A DNA stretch of 24,629 nucleotides from Pseudomonadota bacterium (GTDB lineage Bacteria > Pseudomonadota > Alphaproteobacteria > Rhizobiales > Xanthobacteraceae), in contig JAEZMI010000366.1 in assembly GCA_023414975.1 (NCBI GenBank), positions 1 through 24,629 of the forward strand. The letters are read 5' to 3'. The translations under genes and the position numbers were made by a program. Shown here piece after piece: positions 1 through 11,239 of the stretch. Under the pieces are notes generated by a model. The model saw only the letters and a program-made list of their open reading frames with translations, had not been told where the DNA came from and did no database searches. Each line of letters opens with the position of its first letter. Within the stretch, counting starts at the first letter, position 1.

Positions 1-1313
1 GGGTGGGCGTCATCCTGCTCTCGCCGGTGATCGGCGCCTTTCTCTATCTCGTTGCCGGCATTAACAGAATTCGGCAGACGGCGGCAGGGCGGCGGCGCGC
101 CAGCCAGCAGCGGCGCCACCATCAGGAGCGCCCGCCCATTGCCATCACCCTCTCGCCCGGCCTCACCGCGATGAAGCGGCTGGGCGACCGGGTGAGCACC
201 CATCCGCTCACCACCGGCAACGCGGTGCGCCTGCTCGACAGCGGCGATGAGGCCTATCCGGACATGCTGGCGGCGATCCGGGCCGCGAGGCGCCACATCG
301 CCATGTCCACCTACATCTTCGACAATGACCCGGTGGGCGTGGAATTCGCCGAAGCCCTCATCGCCGCGCAGCGCCGCGGCGTCGCAGTGCGGGTGCTGAT
401 CGACGCCATCGGCGCGCGCTATTCGCGGCCCTCCATCGTCGGCACGTTGCGCCGGGGCGGTGTGGTCAACGCGCTTTTCATGGGCAATCTCATAGGCCTG
501 CGCCTGCCCTACGCCAATCTGCGCAGCCACCGCAAGATGCTGATCGTGGACGGCGATCTCGGCTTCACCGGCGGCATGAACATCCGCGCGCAGTTCACTA
601 GCCGCTATGCCGGCGATTCCCCGGCGCGCGACACGCATTTCCGCATCGAGGGGCCGGCGGTGGAGCAGTTGCTCACCGTGTTCTGCCAGGACTGGTCCTT
701 CACCACCGGCGAGGTGCTGGACGGCGCGGCCTGGGCCGAAGCGCCGCAAGGGCCGCCGCGCGGCGAGGTGGCCGTGCGCGTCGTGCCCTCCGGACCCGAC
801 CGCGATATCGCCTGCGCCCACAACATCATCATGGGCGCGCTCGCCACGGCGCAGAGCCGGGTGCGCATCTGCTCGCCTTATTTCCTTCCGGATCAACAGC
901 TTATCGGCGCGCTCGCGGTGGCGGGGCGGCGCGGTGTGGAGGTGGATATCGTCATCCCCTCCGCCAACAACCTGAAGCTCGTCGACTACGCCATGACCGC
1001 GCAGCTCGACCAGGTGCTGGAAGGCGATTGCCGCGTCTGGCGCGCGGGCGGCATGTTCGATCATTCCAAGCTGATGGCGGTGGACGGCGCCTGGGCCTAT
1101 GTCGGCTCGTCCAATCTCGATCCGCGCAGCCTGCGGCTGAATTTCGAGCTCGATCTCGAACTCTACCACACCGCCATCGCCGGGGCGGTGGAGGCGCGGA
1201 TCGGCGCGATGATGGCGGCGGCGGCGCCGGAGACCCTGACGACGCTCGGGGAGCGCCCGTTCCTCAAGCGCCTGCGCAACCGCGCCATCTGGCTCGCCTC
1301 GCCCTATCTGTAG
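1..1313 (+). CDS. cls: Cardiolipin synthase, phospholipase D family (5' partial)
   Basis: Predicted to make cardiolipin by transphosphatidylation at the inner membrane. Two HKD catalytic motifs are visible. Counting from the first complete codon at position 3, they are H176-x-K178-x4-D183, followed by a GGMNI segment, and H354-x-K356-x4-D361, followed by GSSNLDPRS. About 436 residues are present, against roughly 470-500 usual for the family. The first residues (ILLSPVIGAFLYLVAGINRI) match the second of the two N-terminal membrane helices of bacterial cardiolipin synthases. The true start and first helix therefore lie upstream of the window, and the GTG at position 3 is only the first in-frame start-like codon. 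The gene is convergent with glnII. The family assignment is firm. A phosphatidylserine-type or other PLD transferase is less likely, given the tandem HKD layout and the membrane helix. Confidence 0.93.
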   Translation, partial: VGVILLSPVIGAFLYLVAGINRIRQTAAGRRRASQQRRHHQERPPIAITLSPGLTAMKRLGDRVSTHPLTTGNAVRLLDSGDEAYPDMLAAIRAARRHIAMSTYIFDNDPVGVEFAEALIAAQRRGVAVRVLIDAIGARYSRPSIVGTLRRGGVVNALFMGNLIGLRLPYANLRSHRKMLIVDGDLGFTGGMNIRAQFTSRYAGDSPARDTHFRIEGPAVEQLLTVFCQDWSFTTGEVLDGAAWAEAPQGPPRGEVAVRVVPSGPDRDIACAHNIIMGALATAQSRVRICSPYFLPDQQLIGALAVAGRRGVEVDIVIPSANNLKLVDYAMTAQLDQVLEGDCRVWRAGGMFDHSKLMAVDGAWAYVGSSNLDPRSLRLNFELDLELYHTAIAGAVEARIGAMMAAAAPETLTTLGERPFLKRLRNRAIWLASPYL

Positions 1314-1386
1314 AGCGTTTTCGGGCGAACGGGCGACAGCGTTCGAGATGGCTGGCCGCCGGCGGGAAGCCGCCGCCAAGCTGCGG

Positions 1387-1440
1387 CCCCAACGCTGCGA
1401 ACCCCAACGCTGCGGACCCCAACGCTGCGGACCCCAACAA
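1387..1440. repeat. 15-bp tandem repeat, three copies plus a partial fourth
   Basis: The unit CCCCAACGCTGCGGA occurs at 1387-1401 (one mismatch), 1402-1416 and 1417-1431. A truncated copy runs on to 1440, and a decayed copy may precede 1387. It lies in the cls/glnII convergent gap, directly next to the glnII terminator. Confidence 0.9.
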
Positions 1441-1441
1441 A

Positions 1442-1465
1442 AAGCCAGCCCCGGAGGGCTGGCTT
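1442..1465 (-). terminator. Rho-independent terminator of glnII
   Basis: A perfect 10-bp stem (AAGCCAGCCC at 1442-1451 with GGGCTGGCTT at 1456-1465) encloses a 4-nt loop. On the minus strand it runs into TTTTTGTTGG. It lies about 84 nt beyond the glnII stop. The plus side has no T-tract, so it should act mainly on glnII. Confidence 0.85.
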
Positions 1466-1519
1466 GAAGGGGAGGCTAACCGCCTCGGGAGATCGTTCGG
1501 GCGCCGCAGCGGACCGAAG

Positions 1520-1540
1520 GGCGGCGCCGGGGGCGCCGCC
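1520..1540 (-). other. GC-only hairpin just after the glnII stop
   Basis: GGCGGCGCC (1520-1528) pairs perfectly with GGCGCCGCC (1532-1540) around a 3-nt loop, starting 8 nt beyond the glnII stop. There is no U-tract, so it could be a 3'-end-protecting or pausing hairpin upstream of the real terminator. The role is inferred. Confidence 0.4.
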
Positions 1541-1548
1541 GGAAAGCC

Positions 1549-2583
1549 TCACGCGGCCGCGACGGCCTTGGTGGGGACTTCCGAGATGGTCTTCAGGATC
1601 TGCGAGGCGATGGCATAGGGGTCGCCCTGGGAGTTCGGGCGGCGATCCTCGAGATAGCCCTTGTAGTCGTTGCGCACGAAGCTGTGGGGAACGCGGATCG
1701 ACGCGCCACGATCGGCCACACCGTAGGAGAACTTGTTCCACGGGGCGGTCTCGTGCTTGCCGGTCAGACGCAGGTGGTTGTCCGGACCGTAGACGTCGAT
1801 GTGCTCCTTCCAGTTCTTGGCGAAGGCGGCCATCAGGGCCTCGAAGTACTCCTTGCCGCCCACTTCCCGCATATATTTGGTGGAGAAGTTGGCGTGCATG
1901 CCGGAGCCGTTCCAGTCGGTGTCGCCGAGCGGCTTGCAGTGGAACTCGATGTCCACGCCGTACTGTTCCGTCAGGCGGAGCAGCAGGTAGCGGGCGATCC
2001 ACACCTCGTCGGCGGCCTTCTTGGAGCCCTTGCCGAAAATCTGGAATTCCCACTGGCCCTTCGCGACTTCCGCGTTGATGCCTTCGTGGTTGATGCCGGC
2101 CTCGAGGCAGAGCTCGAGATGCTCTTCCACGATCTCGCGGGCGACGTCGCCGACATTCTTGTAGCCGACGCCGGTGTAATAGGGGCCCTGCGGCGCGGGA
2201 TAGCCGTGCTCGGGGAAGCCGAGCGGGCGGCCGTCCTTGTAGAAGAAGTATTCCTGCTCGAAGCCGAACCAGGCGCCTTCGTCGTCCAGGATGGTCGCGC
2301 GGGTGTTGGAGGCGTGCGGGGTGACGCCGTCCGGCATCATCACTTCGCACATCACCAGGGCGCCGTTCTTGCGGGCCGGATCGGGATAGACCGCGACGGG
2401 CTTGAGCACGCAATCCGAGCTGTGGCCTTCGGCCTGCTGGGTGGACGAGCCGTCAAAGCCCCAGAGCGGGAGTTCCTCGAGCGAGGGGAAGTGGTCGAAT
2501 TCCTTGATCTGCGTCTTGCCACGCAGGTTCGGCGTCGGCTTGTAGCCGTCGAGCCAGATGTACTCGAGTTTGTACTTCGTCAT
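1549..2583 (-). CDS. glnII: Glutamine synthetase II (GSII, eukaryotic type)
   Basis: Makes glutamine from glutamate, ammonium and ATP in the cytoplasm. At 344 aa it has the GSII length, well below the roughly 470 aa of GSI. Recognisable blocks are WGFDGSSTQQAEGHSSDC near residues 41-58, FGFEQEYFF near 106, NGSGMHANFS near 223, and GKHETAPWNKFSYGVADRGAS near 276. These carry the metal and ATP/glutamate ligands. The sequence lacks the adenylylation tyrosine loop of GSI, as expected for GSII. In rhizobia, GSII is a second glutamine synthetase under NtrC and sigma-54 control. The upstream region here holds a sigma-54 type element and an NtrC-like dyad, which fits. The ATG at 2583 gives the standard MTKYKLEYIWLDG start. 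A terminator follows. The divergent neighbour is a DUF2735 gene. Confidence 0.97.
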   Translation of the reverse strand: MTKYKLEYIWLDGYKPTPNLRGKTQIKEFDHFPSLEELPLWGFDGSSTQQAEGHSSDCVLKPVAVYPDPARKNGALVMCEVMMPDGVTPHASNTRATILDDEGAWFGFEQEYFFYKDGRPLGFPEHGYPAPQGPYYTGVGYKNVGDVAREIVEEHLELCLEAGINHEGINAEVAKGQWEFQIFGKGSKKAADEVWIARYLLLRLTEQYGVDIEFHCKPLGDTDWNGSGMHANFSTKYMREVGGKEYFEALMAAFAKNWKEHIDVYGPDNHLRLTGKHETAPWNKFSYGVADRGASIRVPHSFVRNDYKGYLEDRRPNSQGDPYAIASQILKTISEVPTKAVAAA

Positions 2584-2681
2584 TGCGTTCTCTCACAAGC
2601 TTAAGACCGGTGCCGCAGGCTGCCCGGTCACTTCGCCGGCCGCGCGCTACGTCGGTCGACCGCCATCGGCTGCCGTCTACA

Positions 2682-2697
2682 AGCAGGAGACGTGCCA
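2682..2697 (-). promoter_or_regulatory. Sigma-54 (RpoN) -24/-12 promoter for glnII
   Basis: The minus strand reads TGGCACGTCTCCTGCT. It keeps the invariant GG-N10-GC spacing and matches TGGCACG-N4-TTGCT with one mismatch in the -12 box. Transcription would start near 2670, giving a leader of about 88 nt before the glnII ATG. RpoN control of glnII is established in rhizobia. Confidence 0.8.
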
Positions 2698-2873
2698 ACC
2701 GGCGGGAACGCGCGGAACGATTCCTGCCGCGGCCGATCACGATCGGGCCATCCCCCCGGAGGGCAGGCCGTCGCGGGGCCTCGCCCGGAAAGGTCAACCC
2801 CGAACGCCCGCGCACGAGGCGCGACAAAACGGCGCCAATCTCCGCGAAACCCAGCGCAACCAAAGTGACGCTC

Positions 2874-2890
2874 GCACCGTTGGTAGGTGA
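2874..2890. promoter_or_regulatory. NtrC-like enhancer dyad upstream of glnII
   Basis: GCACCG-TTGGT-AGGTGA closely matches the NtrC dyad GCACCA-N5-TGGTGC, especially in the GCACC and GGTG cores. It lies about 180 bp upstream of the -24/-12 element, a normal enhancer distance. Assigned by pattern and context only. Confidence 0.5.
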
Positions 2891-2947
2891 CCGGACTCCG
2901 CGCGGAACGGCGCTGCACAATTTCTGATCTTCTTGTGATCGTAAAAT

Positions 2948-2960
2948 GTGCAAATTGCAC
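2948..2960. promoter_or_regulatory. Perfect 13-bp palindrome, candidate operator
   Basis: GTGCAA-A-TTGCAC is perfectly symmetric. The half-sites are in the opposite orientation to NtrC half-sites. It overlaps the -35 box of the candidate promoter for the DUF2735 gene, a typical operator position. The binding protein is unknown. Confidence 0.4.
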
Positions 2961-2983
2961 CCACGCCATGCGGAACGTGCTAT
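2955..2983 (+). promoter_or_regulatory. Candidate sigma-70 promoter for the DUF2735 gene
   Basis: TTGCAC (2955-2960) and TGCTAT (2978-2983) are separated by 17 nt, the right spacing, but each box matches the consensus only partly. It would give a leader of about 155 nt. Weak evidence. Confidence 0.25.
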
Positions 2984-3147
2984 TGTGCCGCCAAGGGCTG
3001 ATGCGGGAACGCGCAGCCGGAGCATGCGCCGAGCCGCCTGCATGCAGGCGGACCGGGTTGCGCATTCTCGATCAGGAGAGGTGGAGGGCGTTCCGTGATC
3101 AGATCGAACCGGTCTGACCGGGTCGCGCTCCAGGAAGGAGAAACAGC

Positions 3148-3336
3148 ATGAGTGCCAGCGTCCATCGCGAGAGCGCGACGATCTACCAGTTCCCCACCGG
3201 CGGGCGGGCCGGGCTGTCCAGCCGGTCGGCCGATGAGCGGACGCGCCGTGACAATCCGGCCCAGGGGCCGGCCATCTGCTTCGGCAGCTGGTATCACGAG
3301 GAAGCCATCAAGGAAGATACGGGGCGCAAGAACTGA
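3148..3336 (+). CDS. DUF2735 domain-containing small protein
   Basis: A 62-residue soluble protein with no signal peptide or membrane segment. Its two conserved-looking blocks are the N-terminal HRESATIYQFPTGGRAGL and the C-terminal SWYHEEAIKED. I recognise both from the DUF2735 family of rhizobia and relatives, which is often found next to glnII. The linker (residues about 23-45) is low in hydrophobics and probably disordered. Charge is close to balanced. AAGGAG precedes the ATG by a good distance, and a strong terminator follows, so it is a monocistronic unit. Function is unknown. Its position between glnII and glsA suggests a link to glutamine metabolism, perhaps as a small modulator. That is inference from context only. 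Confidence 0.88.
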   Translation: MSASVHRESATIYQFPTGGRAGLSSRSADERTRRDNPAQGPAICFGSWYHEEAIKEDTGRKN

Positions 3337-3398
3337 CCCCCGCCCCGGTACGTCCCATCGACCAACGGCGCCCCGCGCGCCCCTTCACCGTGAACCCC

Positions 3399-3430
3399 AG
3401 AGGGCCGGCGACACCATCGTCCGGCCCTCT
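3399..3430 (+). terminator. Rho-independent terminator of the DUF2735 gene
   Basis: A perfect 10-bp stem (AGAGGGCCGG at 3399-3408 with CCGGCCCTCT at 3421-3430) with a 12-nt loop is followed by TCGTTTCT. It ends the short transcript and separates it from the convergent glsA. Confidence 0.8.
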
Positions 3431-3481
3431 TCGTTTCTGACGCTGCAACGGCGCGTCGCAACGGCGCCGCAGCGGCCGGAT

Positions 3482-4483
3482 TCAGCCGAAGATCGACCAG
3501 CCCATGCGCTGGGTCAGCATTTCCAGGGCGATCCGCCCGAGATGCGAATTGCCGCTGGCGTCCAGCCCCGGCGACCAGACGGCGATGGAGGCCTTGCGCG
3601 GCGCGATGGCCAGGATGCCGCCGCCCACGCCGCTCTTGCCCGGCAGGCCGACACGGTAGGCGAACTCGCCCGAACCGTCATAATGGCCGCAGGTCAGCAT
3701 CACCGCGTTGATGCGCCGCGCCCGCTCGGGCGAGACCACGGAGAGCCCCGTCGACGGGTTGCGCCCCGCATGGGCGAGGAAGCGGCCGGCCATGGCGAGC
3801 TGGCGGCAGGTCATCGCGATGGCGCAGTGATGGAAATAGACGCCCAGCGTGTAATCGACCGGGTTCTCCAGCACGTCGAACGCCTTCATGTAATTGGCCA
3901 GCGCCCGGTTGCGGAAGCCGGTGCGCTGCTCGGAGGCGGCCACCTTGTCGTCGATGGCGATGGCGGAATCTTCCGCCAGAAACTGAAGGAACCGCAGGAT
4001 TTCGCCCAGCGCCTCGCGCGGCTGGTGGCCCGAGAGGATCGCGTCGGTGACGGCGATGGCGCCGGCATTGATGAAGGGATTGCGCGGGATGCCGTGCTCG
4101 ACTTCCAGCTGCACGATGGAGTTGAAGGCGGTGCCGGAGGGCTCGCGTCCCACCCGCCGCCAGAGCCGGTCGCCGATCTTGCCGAGCGCCAGAGTCAGGG
4201 TGAAGACCTTGGAGACACTTTGAATGGAGAAGGGCAGATCGCAATCCTCGCCCACCGCGACATGCCCGTCCGCATCCACCACGGCAATGCCGAAGGCACC
4301 GGGGTCGACATTGGCGAGCTCGGGGATATAGGTCGCAACCTCGCCGCGGTCGGGCCGCGCCCGCATCTCCTCGGCAATCTCACGAACGGTCTGGTCGAGG
4401 TCGGGCACGGGCGGCGGGTCCTTGGCTGTCGGCGGCAGAGCGCGGCGGAATGCGCGCGGCGGAATGGCGGGCGGCGGTCCCAT
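3482..4483 (-). CDS. glsA: Glutaminase (serine-dependent, beta-lactamase fold)
   Basis: Hydrolyses glutamine to glutamate and ammonia in the cytoplasm. The Ser-x-x-Lys catalytic motif is in SIQSVSKVF (S89 and K92 from this start). Other family blocks are NPFINAGAIAV, the RNRALANYMKAF segment, the YTLGVYFHHCAI segment and the C-terminal GVGGGILA. The ATG at 4483 follows GAGGG at a suitable spacing. A GTG at 4408, preceded by AAGGA, would give exactly 308 aa, the usual family length, and would drop a proline-rich N-terminal stretch; it may be the true start. A TTG at 4510 is less likely. An inverted repeat (GCCCTGC/GCAGGGC, 4495-4526) ends just before the GAGGG and might affect translation. It sits 81 bp downstream of glpK on the same strand. 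The family is certain; the start is not. Confidence 0.93.
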   Translation of the reverse strand: MGPPPAIPPRAFRRALPPTAKDPPPVPDLDQTVREIAEEMRARPDRGEVATYIPELANVDPGAFGIAVVDADGHVAVGEDCDLPFSIQSVSKVFTLTLALGKIGDRLWRRVGREPSGTAFNSIVQLEVEHGIPRNPFINAGAIAVTDAILSGHQPREALGEILRFLQFLAEDSAIAIDDKVAASEQRTGFRNRALANYMKAFDVLENPVDYTLGVYFHHCAIAMTCRQLAMAGRFLAHAGRNPSTGLSVVSPERARRINAVMLTCGHYDGSGEFAYRVGLPGKSGVGGGILAIAPRKASIAVWSPGLDASGNSHLGRIALEMLTQRMGWSIFG

Positions 4484-4564
4484 GGGGAACCCTCGCCCTG
4501 CAATAGCCAAGCCGCCGCCGCAGGGCCACCCCGTGCGGCACCGCCGGCGGGCCCGCGACGGCCT

Positions 4565-6070
<1,506 letters not shown>

Positions 6071-6145
6071 GACGTCTCACCTCGACGATGTCGGGCCCGT
6101 CCGCGGCCCCGCGCCGGCGGCGCCGGGGAATCGACACGGCAGGGA

Positions 6146-6190
6146 ACGATAGGCGGGGGCACGATAGGCGGGAGAACGATACGCGGGAGC
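6146..6190. repeat. 15-bp tandem repeat, three copies, in the glpK leader region
   Basis: The unit ACGATAGGCGGGGGC occurs at 6146-6160, 6161-6175 and 6176-6190 with a few mismatches. It lies between the glpV terminator and the glpK start, so it would be in or near the glpK promoter. Confidence 0.85.
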
Positions 6191-6220
6191 CCGCGGTGAT
6201 CGGGCGAGCCCAAAAGGCAG

Positions 6221-6248
6221 CGCCCTCCCCCCGAGGCGGGGAGAGGGC
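6221..6248 (-). terminator. Terminator downstream of glpV
   Basis: CGCCCTC-CCCC pairs with GGGG-A-GAGGGCG, an 11-bp stem with one bulged A and a 6-nt loop, 19 nt beyond the glpV stop. On the minus strand it is followed by CTGCCTTTTGG, a weak T-tract, so termination may be partial and allow some glpK read-through. Confidence 0.65.
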
Positions 6249-6267
6249 GTGCCTCGGGTCGGGCGGA

Positions 6268-8037
<1,770 letters not shown>

Positions 8038-8090
8038 TGGCTTCCTCCCGTCTCTTTCGAGAATTTTGCGGCCTACCGCCGCTTTGGCGT

Positions 8091-8396
8091 TCACACGAGG
8101 CGGAACACCGCCAGTGCGTAGACAAGGCAGAGCGCGAGCGCCCAGCCGAGTTCGGGTCCCACCAGGGCGAGCCAGGCGAGATTGATGAAGGCGCTGCCGA
8201 GCAGCGTGATGAACAGCCGGTCGCCGCGCGTGGTGGGAATGCCGAGCACGCCGACGCGGACGCGCTCCGGGCGGGTCACGGCCAGCAGGGTCAGCGCCAG
8301 AAGCAGGCTGGCGATGACGGCGAAGAACAGCGCGGTCTGCCAGGTCCAGGCCATCCAGGCGGTATTCTCGGCAAGGCGGGTGGTGAAATCCTCCAT
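8091..8396 (-). CDS. DUF2160 small integral membrane protein of the glycerol transporter operon
   Basis: A 101-residue protein with about three predicted membrane helices: residues near 16-41 (MAWTWQTALFFAVIASLLLA onwards), near 62-80 (LFITLLGSAFINLAWLALVG) and near 84-100. An amphipathic, charged segment lies between the first two. I recognise the DUF2160 family, which occurs between glpQ and glpV in rhizobial glycerol operons. GAGGAGG precedes the ATG, and the gene lies 10 bp after glpQ. The role is not established as far as I know. A membrane accessory subunit of the GlpPQ channel or a small stabilising partner is a reasonable inference from its fixed position. Confidence 0.9.
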   Translation of the reverse strand: MEDFTTRLAENTAWMAWTWQTALFFAVIASLLLALTLLAVTRPERVRVGVLGIPTTRGDRLFITLLGSAFINLAWLALVGPELGWALALCLVYALAVFRLV

Positions 8397-8406
8397 GGGA
8401 ACCTCC

Positions 8407-10129
<1,723 letters not shown>

Positions 10130-10130
<1 letters not shown>

Positions 10131-11227
10131 CAAGCGCCCCCTTCGCCCGCGACCAGAGCGCCGTCGGCATAGATGTGGACCTGCTGCGGATCGAGGATCA
10201 GGCCGGCTTGCGTGCCGGTGGGGTTCACCCCTTCCGGCACCCGCGCGGCGGCGGGCAGGCCGGCGATCTCGACGCGGGCGATGCGGGTGCGCCCGAGATC
10301 GTCGATGCGCTTGACACTCACCGGCAGGCCCGTGCCCGCCGGGGCGAGACGGGCGAATTCCGGCCGCACGCCGAGTTCGATGCGCGCGCCCGCCGGCAGG
10401 GCGGGGTAGGCGCGGGCGAGCGGAAGGCTCACGCCCTGCGTTCCGCCGAGGCGGGCGGTGCGCCCCTCGACGCTCGCGGGCAGCACGTTCATGCCGGGCG
10501 AGCCGATGAAATGGCCGACGAAGGTGTGGGCGGGGCGGATGAACAGTTCTTCCGGCGTGCCGGTCTGCACCACCGCGCCGTCATGCATCACCACCACCGT
10601 GTCGGCGAAGGTCAGCGCCTCGGTCTGGTCATGGGTGACATAGATCATGGTGAGGTCCAGCGCGCGGTGCAGTTCCTTCAGCGAGGAGCGCAACTGCCAC
10701 TTCAGGTGCGGGTCGATGACGGTCAGCGGCTCGTCGAACAGGATGGCGGCGACGTCCGAGCGCACGAGCCCCCGGCCGAGCGAAATCTTCTGCTTGGCGT
10801 CGGCGGTGAGGTTCTGCGCCTTGCGGTCGAGCACCGCGCTCATGTCGAGCCGGCCCGCGATCTCCTCGACACGCCGGTCGATGTCGGCGCGCGGCACGCC
10901 GCGGTTCTTGAGCGGGAAGGCGAGGTTCTGGCGCACCGTCATCGTGTCGTAGACGACGGGGAACTGGAACACCTGCGCGATGTTGCGCGCCTCGGTCGGC
11001 AGATGCGTGACGTCGCGCCCGTCGAACAGGATGCGGCCATTGGTCGGCGTCACGAGGCCGGAGATGATGTTGAGCAGCGTGGTCTTGCCGCAGCCCGAGG
11101 GCCCGAGCAGCGCATAGGCGCCGCCCTGCCGCCAGACATGGTTGATTTCCTTCAGCGCATAGTCCTGCGGGCCCTGCGGATTGGGCCGGTAGGCATGGGC
11201 GAGATGGTCGAGGGTGATGCTGGCCAT
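10130..11227 (-). CDS. glpT: Glycerol ABC transporter ATP-binding protein GlpT (degenerate signature motif)
   Basis: A 365-residue MalK-like ATPase: an N-terminal nucleotide-binding domain (about 1-235) and a C-terminal TOBE-type regulatory domain. Walker A is GPSGCGKTT (42-50), the Q-loop is near Q88, Walker B is AAILFDEP with E166, and the H-loop is VTHDQTEA with H199, all canonical. The ABC signature is not: where LSGGQQQR is expected, it has L140-T-A-D-A-K-Q-K147. The D-loop reads V-I-D rather than the usual A-L-D type. GGAG precedes the ATG, 12 bp after glpS. It must partner GlpS, whose signature is intact but whose H-loop histidine is missing. It is not the glycerol-3-phosphate/phosphate antiporter also named GlpT in enterobacteria. 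Confidence 0.94.
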
Positions 11228-11239
11228 CGCGCGTCTCCG

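Larger units (their letters stand above)
2584..3147. other. glnII / DUF2735 divergent intergenic region
   Basis: This 564-bp region has no convincing gene of its own; open frames across it are short and unrelated to any family I know. From left to right it holds a 5' leader for glnII, a sigma-54 type promoter (2682-2697), an NtrC-like dyad (2874-2890), a perfect GTGCAA/TTGCAC palindrome (2948-2960) and a weak promoter pointing towards DUF2735. Confidence 0.7.

Noticed and set aside
3..5. GTG at position 3 as the real start of cardiolipin synthase
   Set aside because: The protein would begin inside the second membrane helix. The family has an additional upstream helix, so the gene is cut by the window edge.
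1387..1440. Possible CRISPR-like repeats
   Set aside because: Units are 15 bp, directly adjacent and without spacers, and no cas genes are present. The same applies to 6146-6190 and 18354-18398.
2948..2972. A second NtrC site starting at TGCACC (2956)
   Set aside because: The left half matches but the right half (CATGCG) matches only three bases of GGTGCA, so it was not called as a site.
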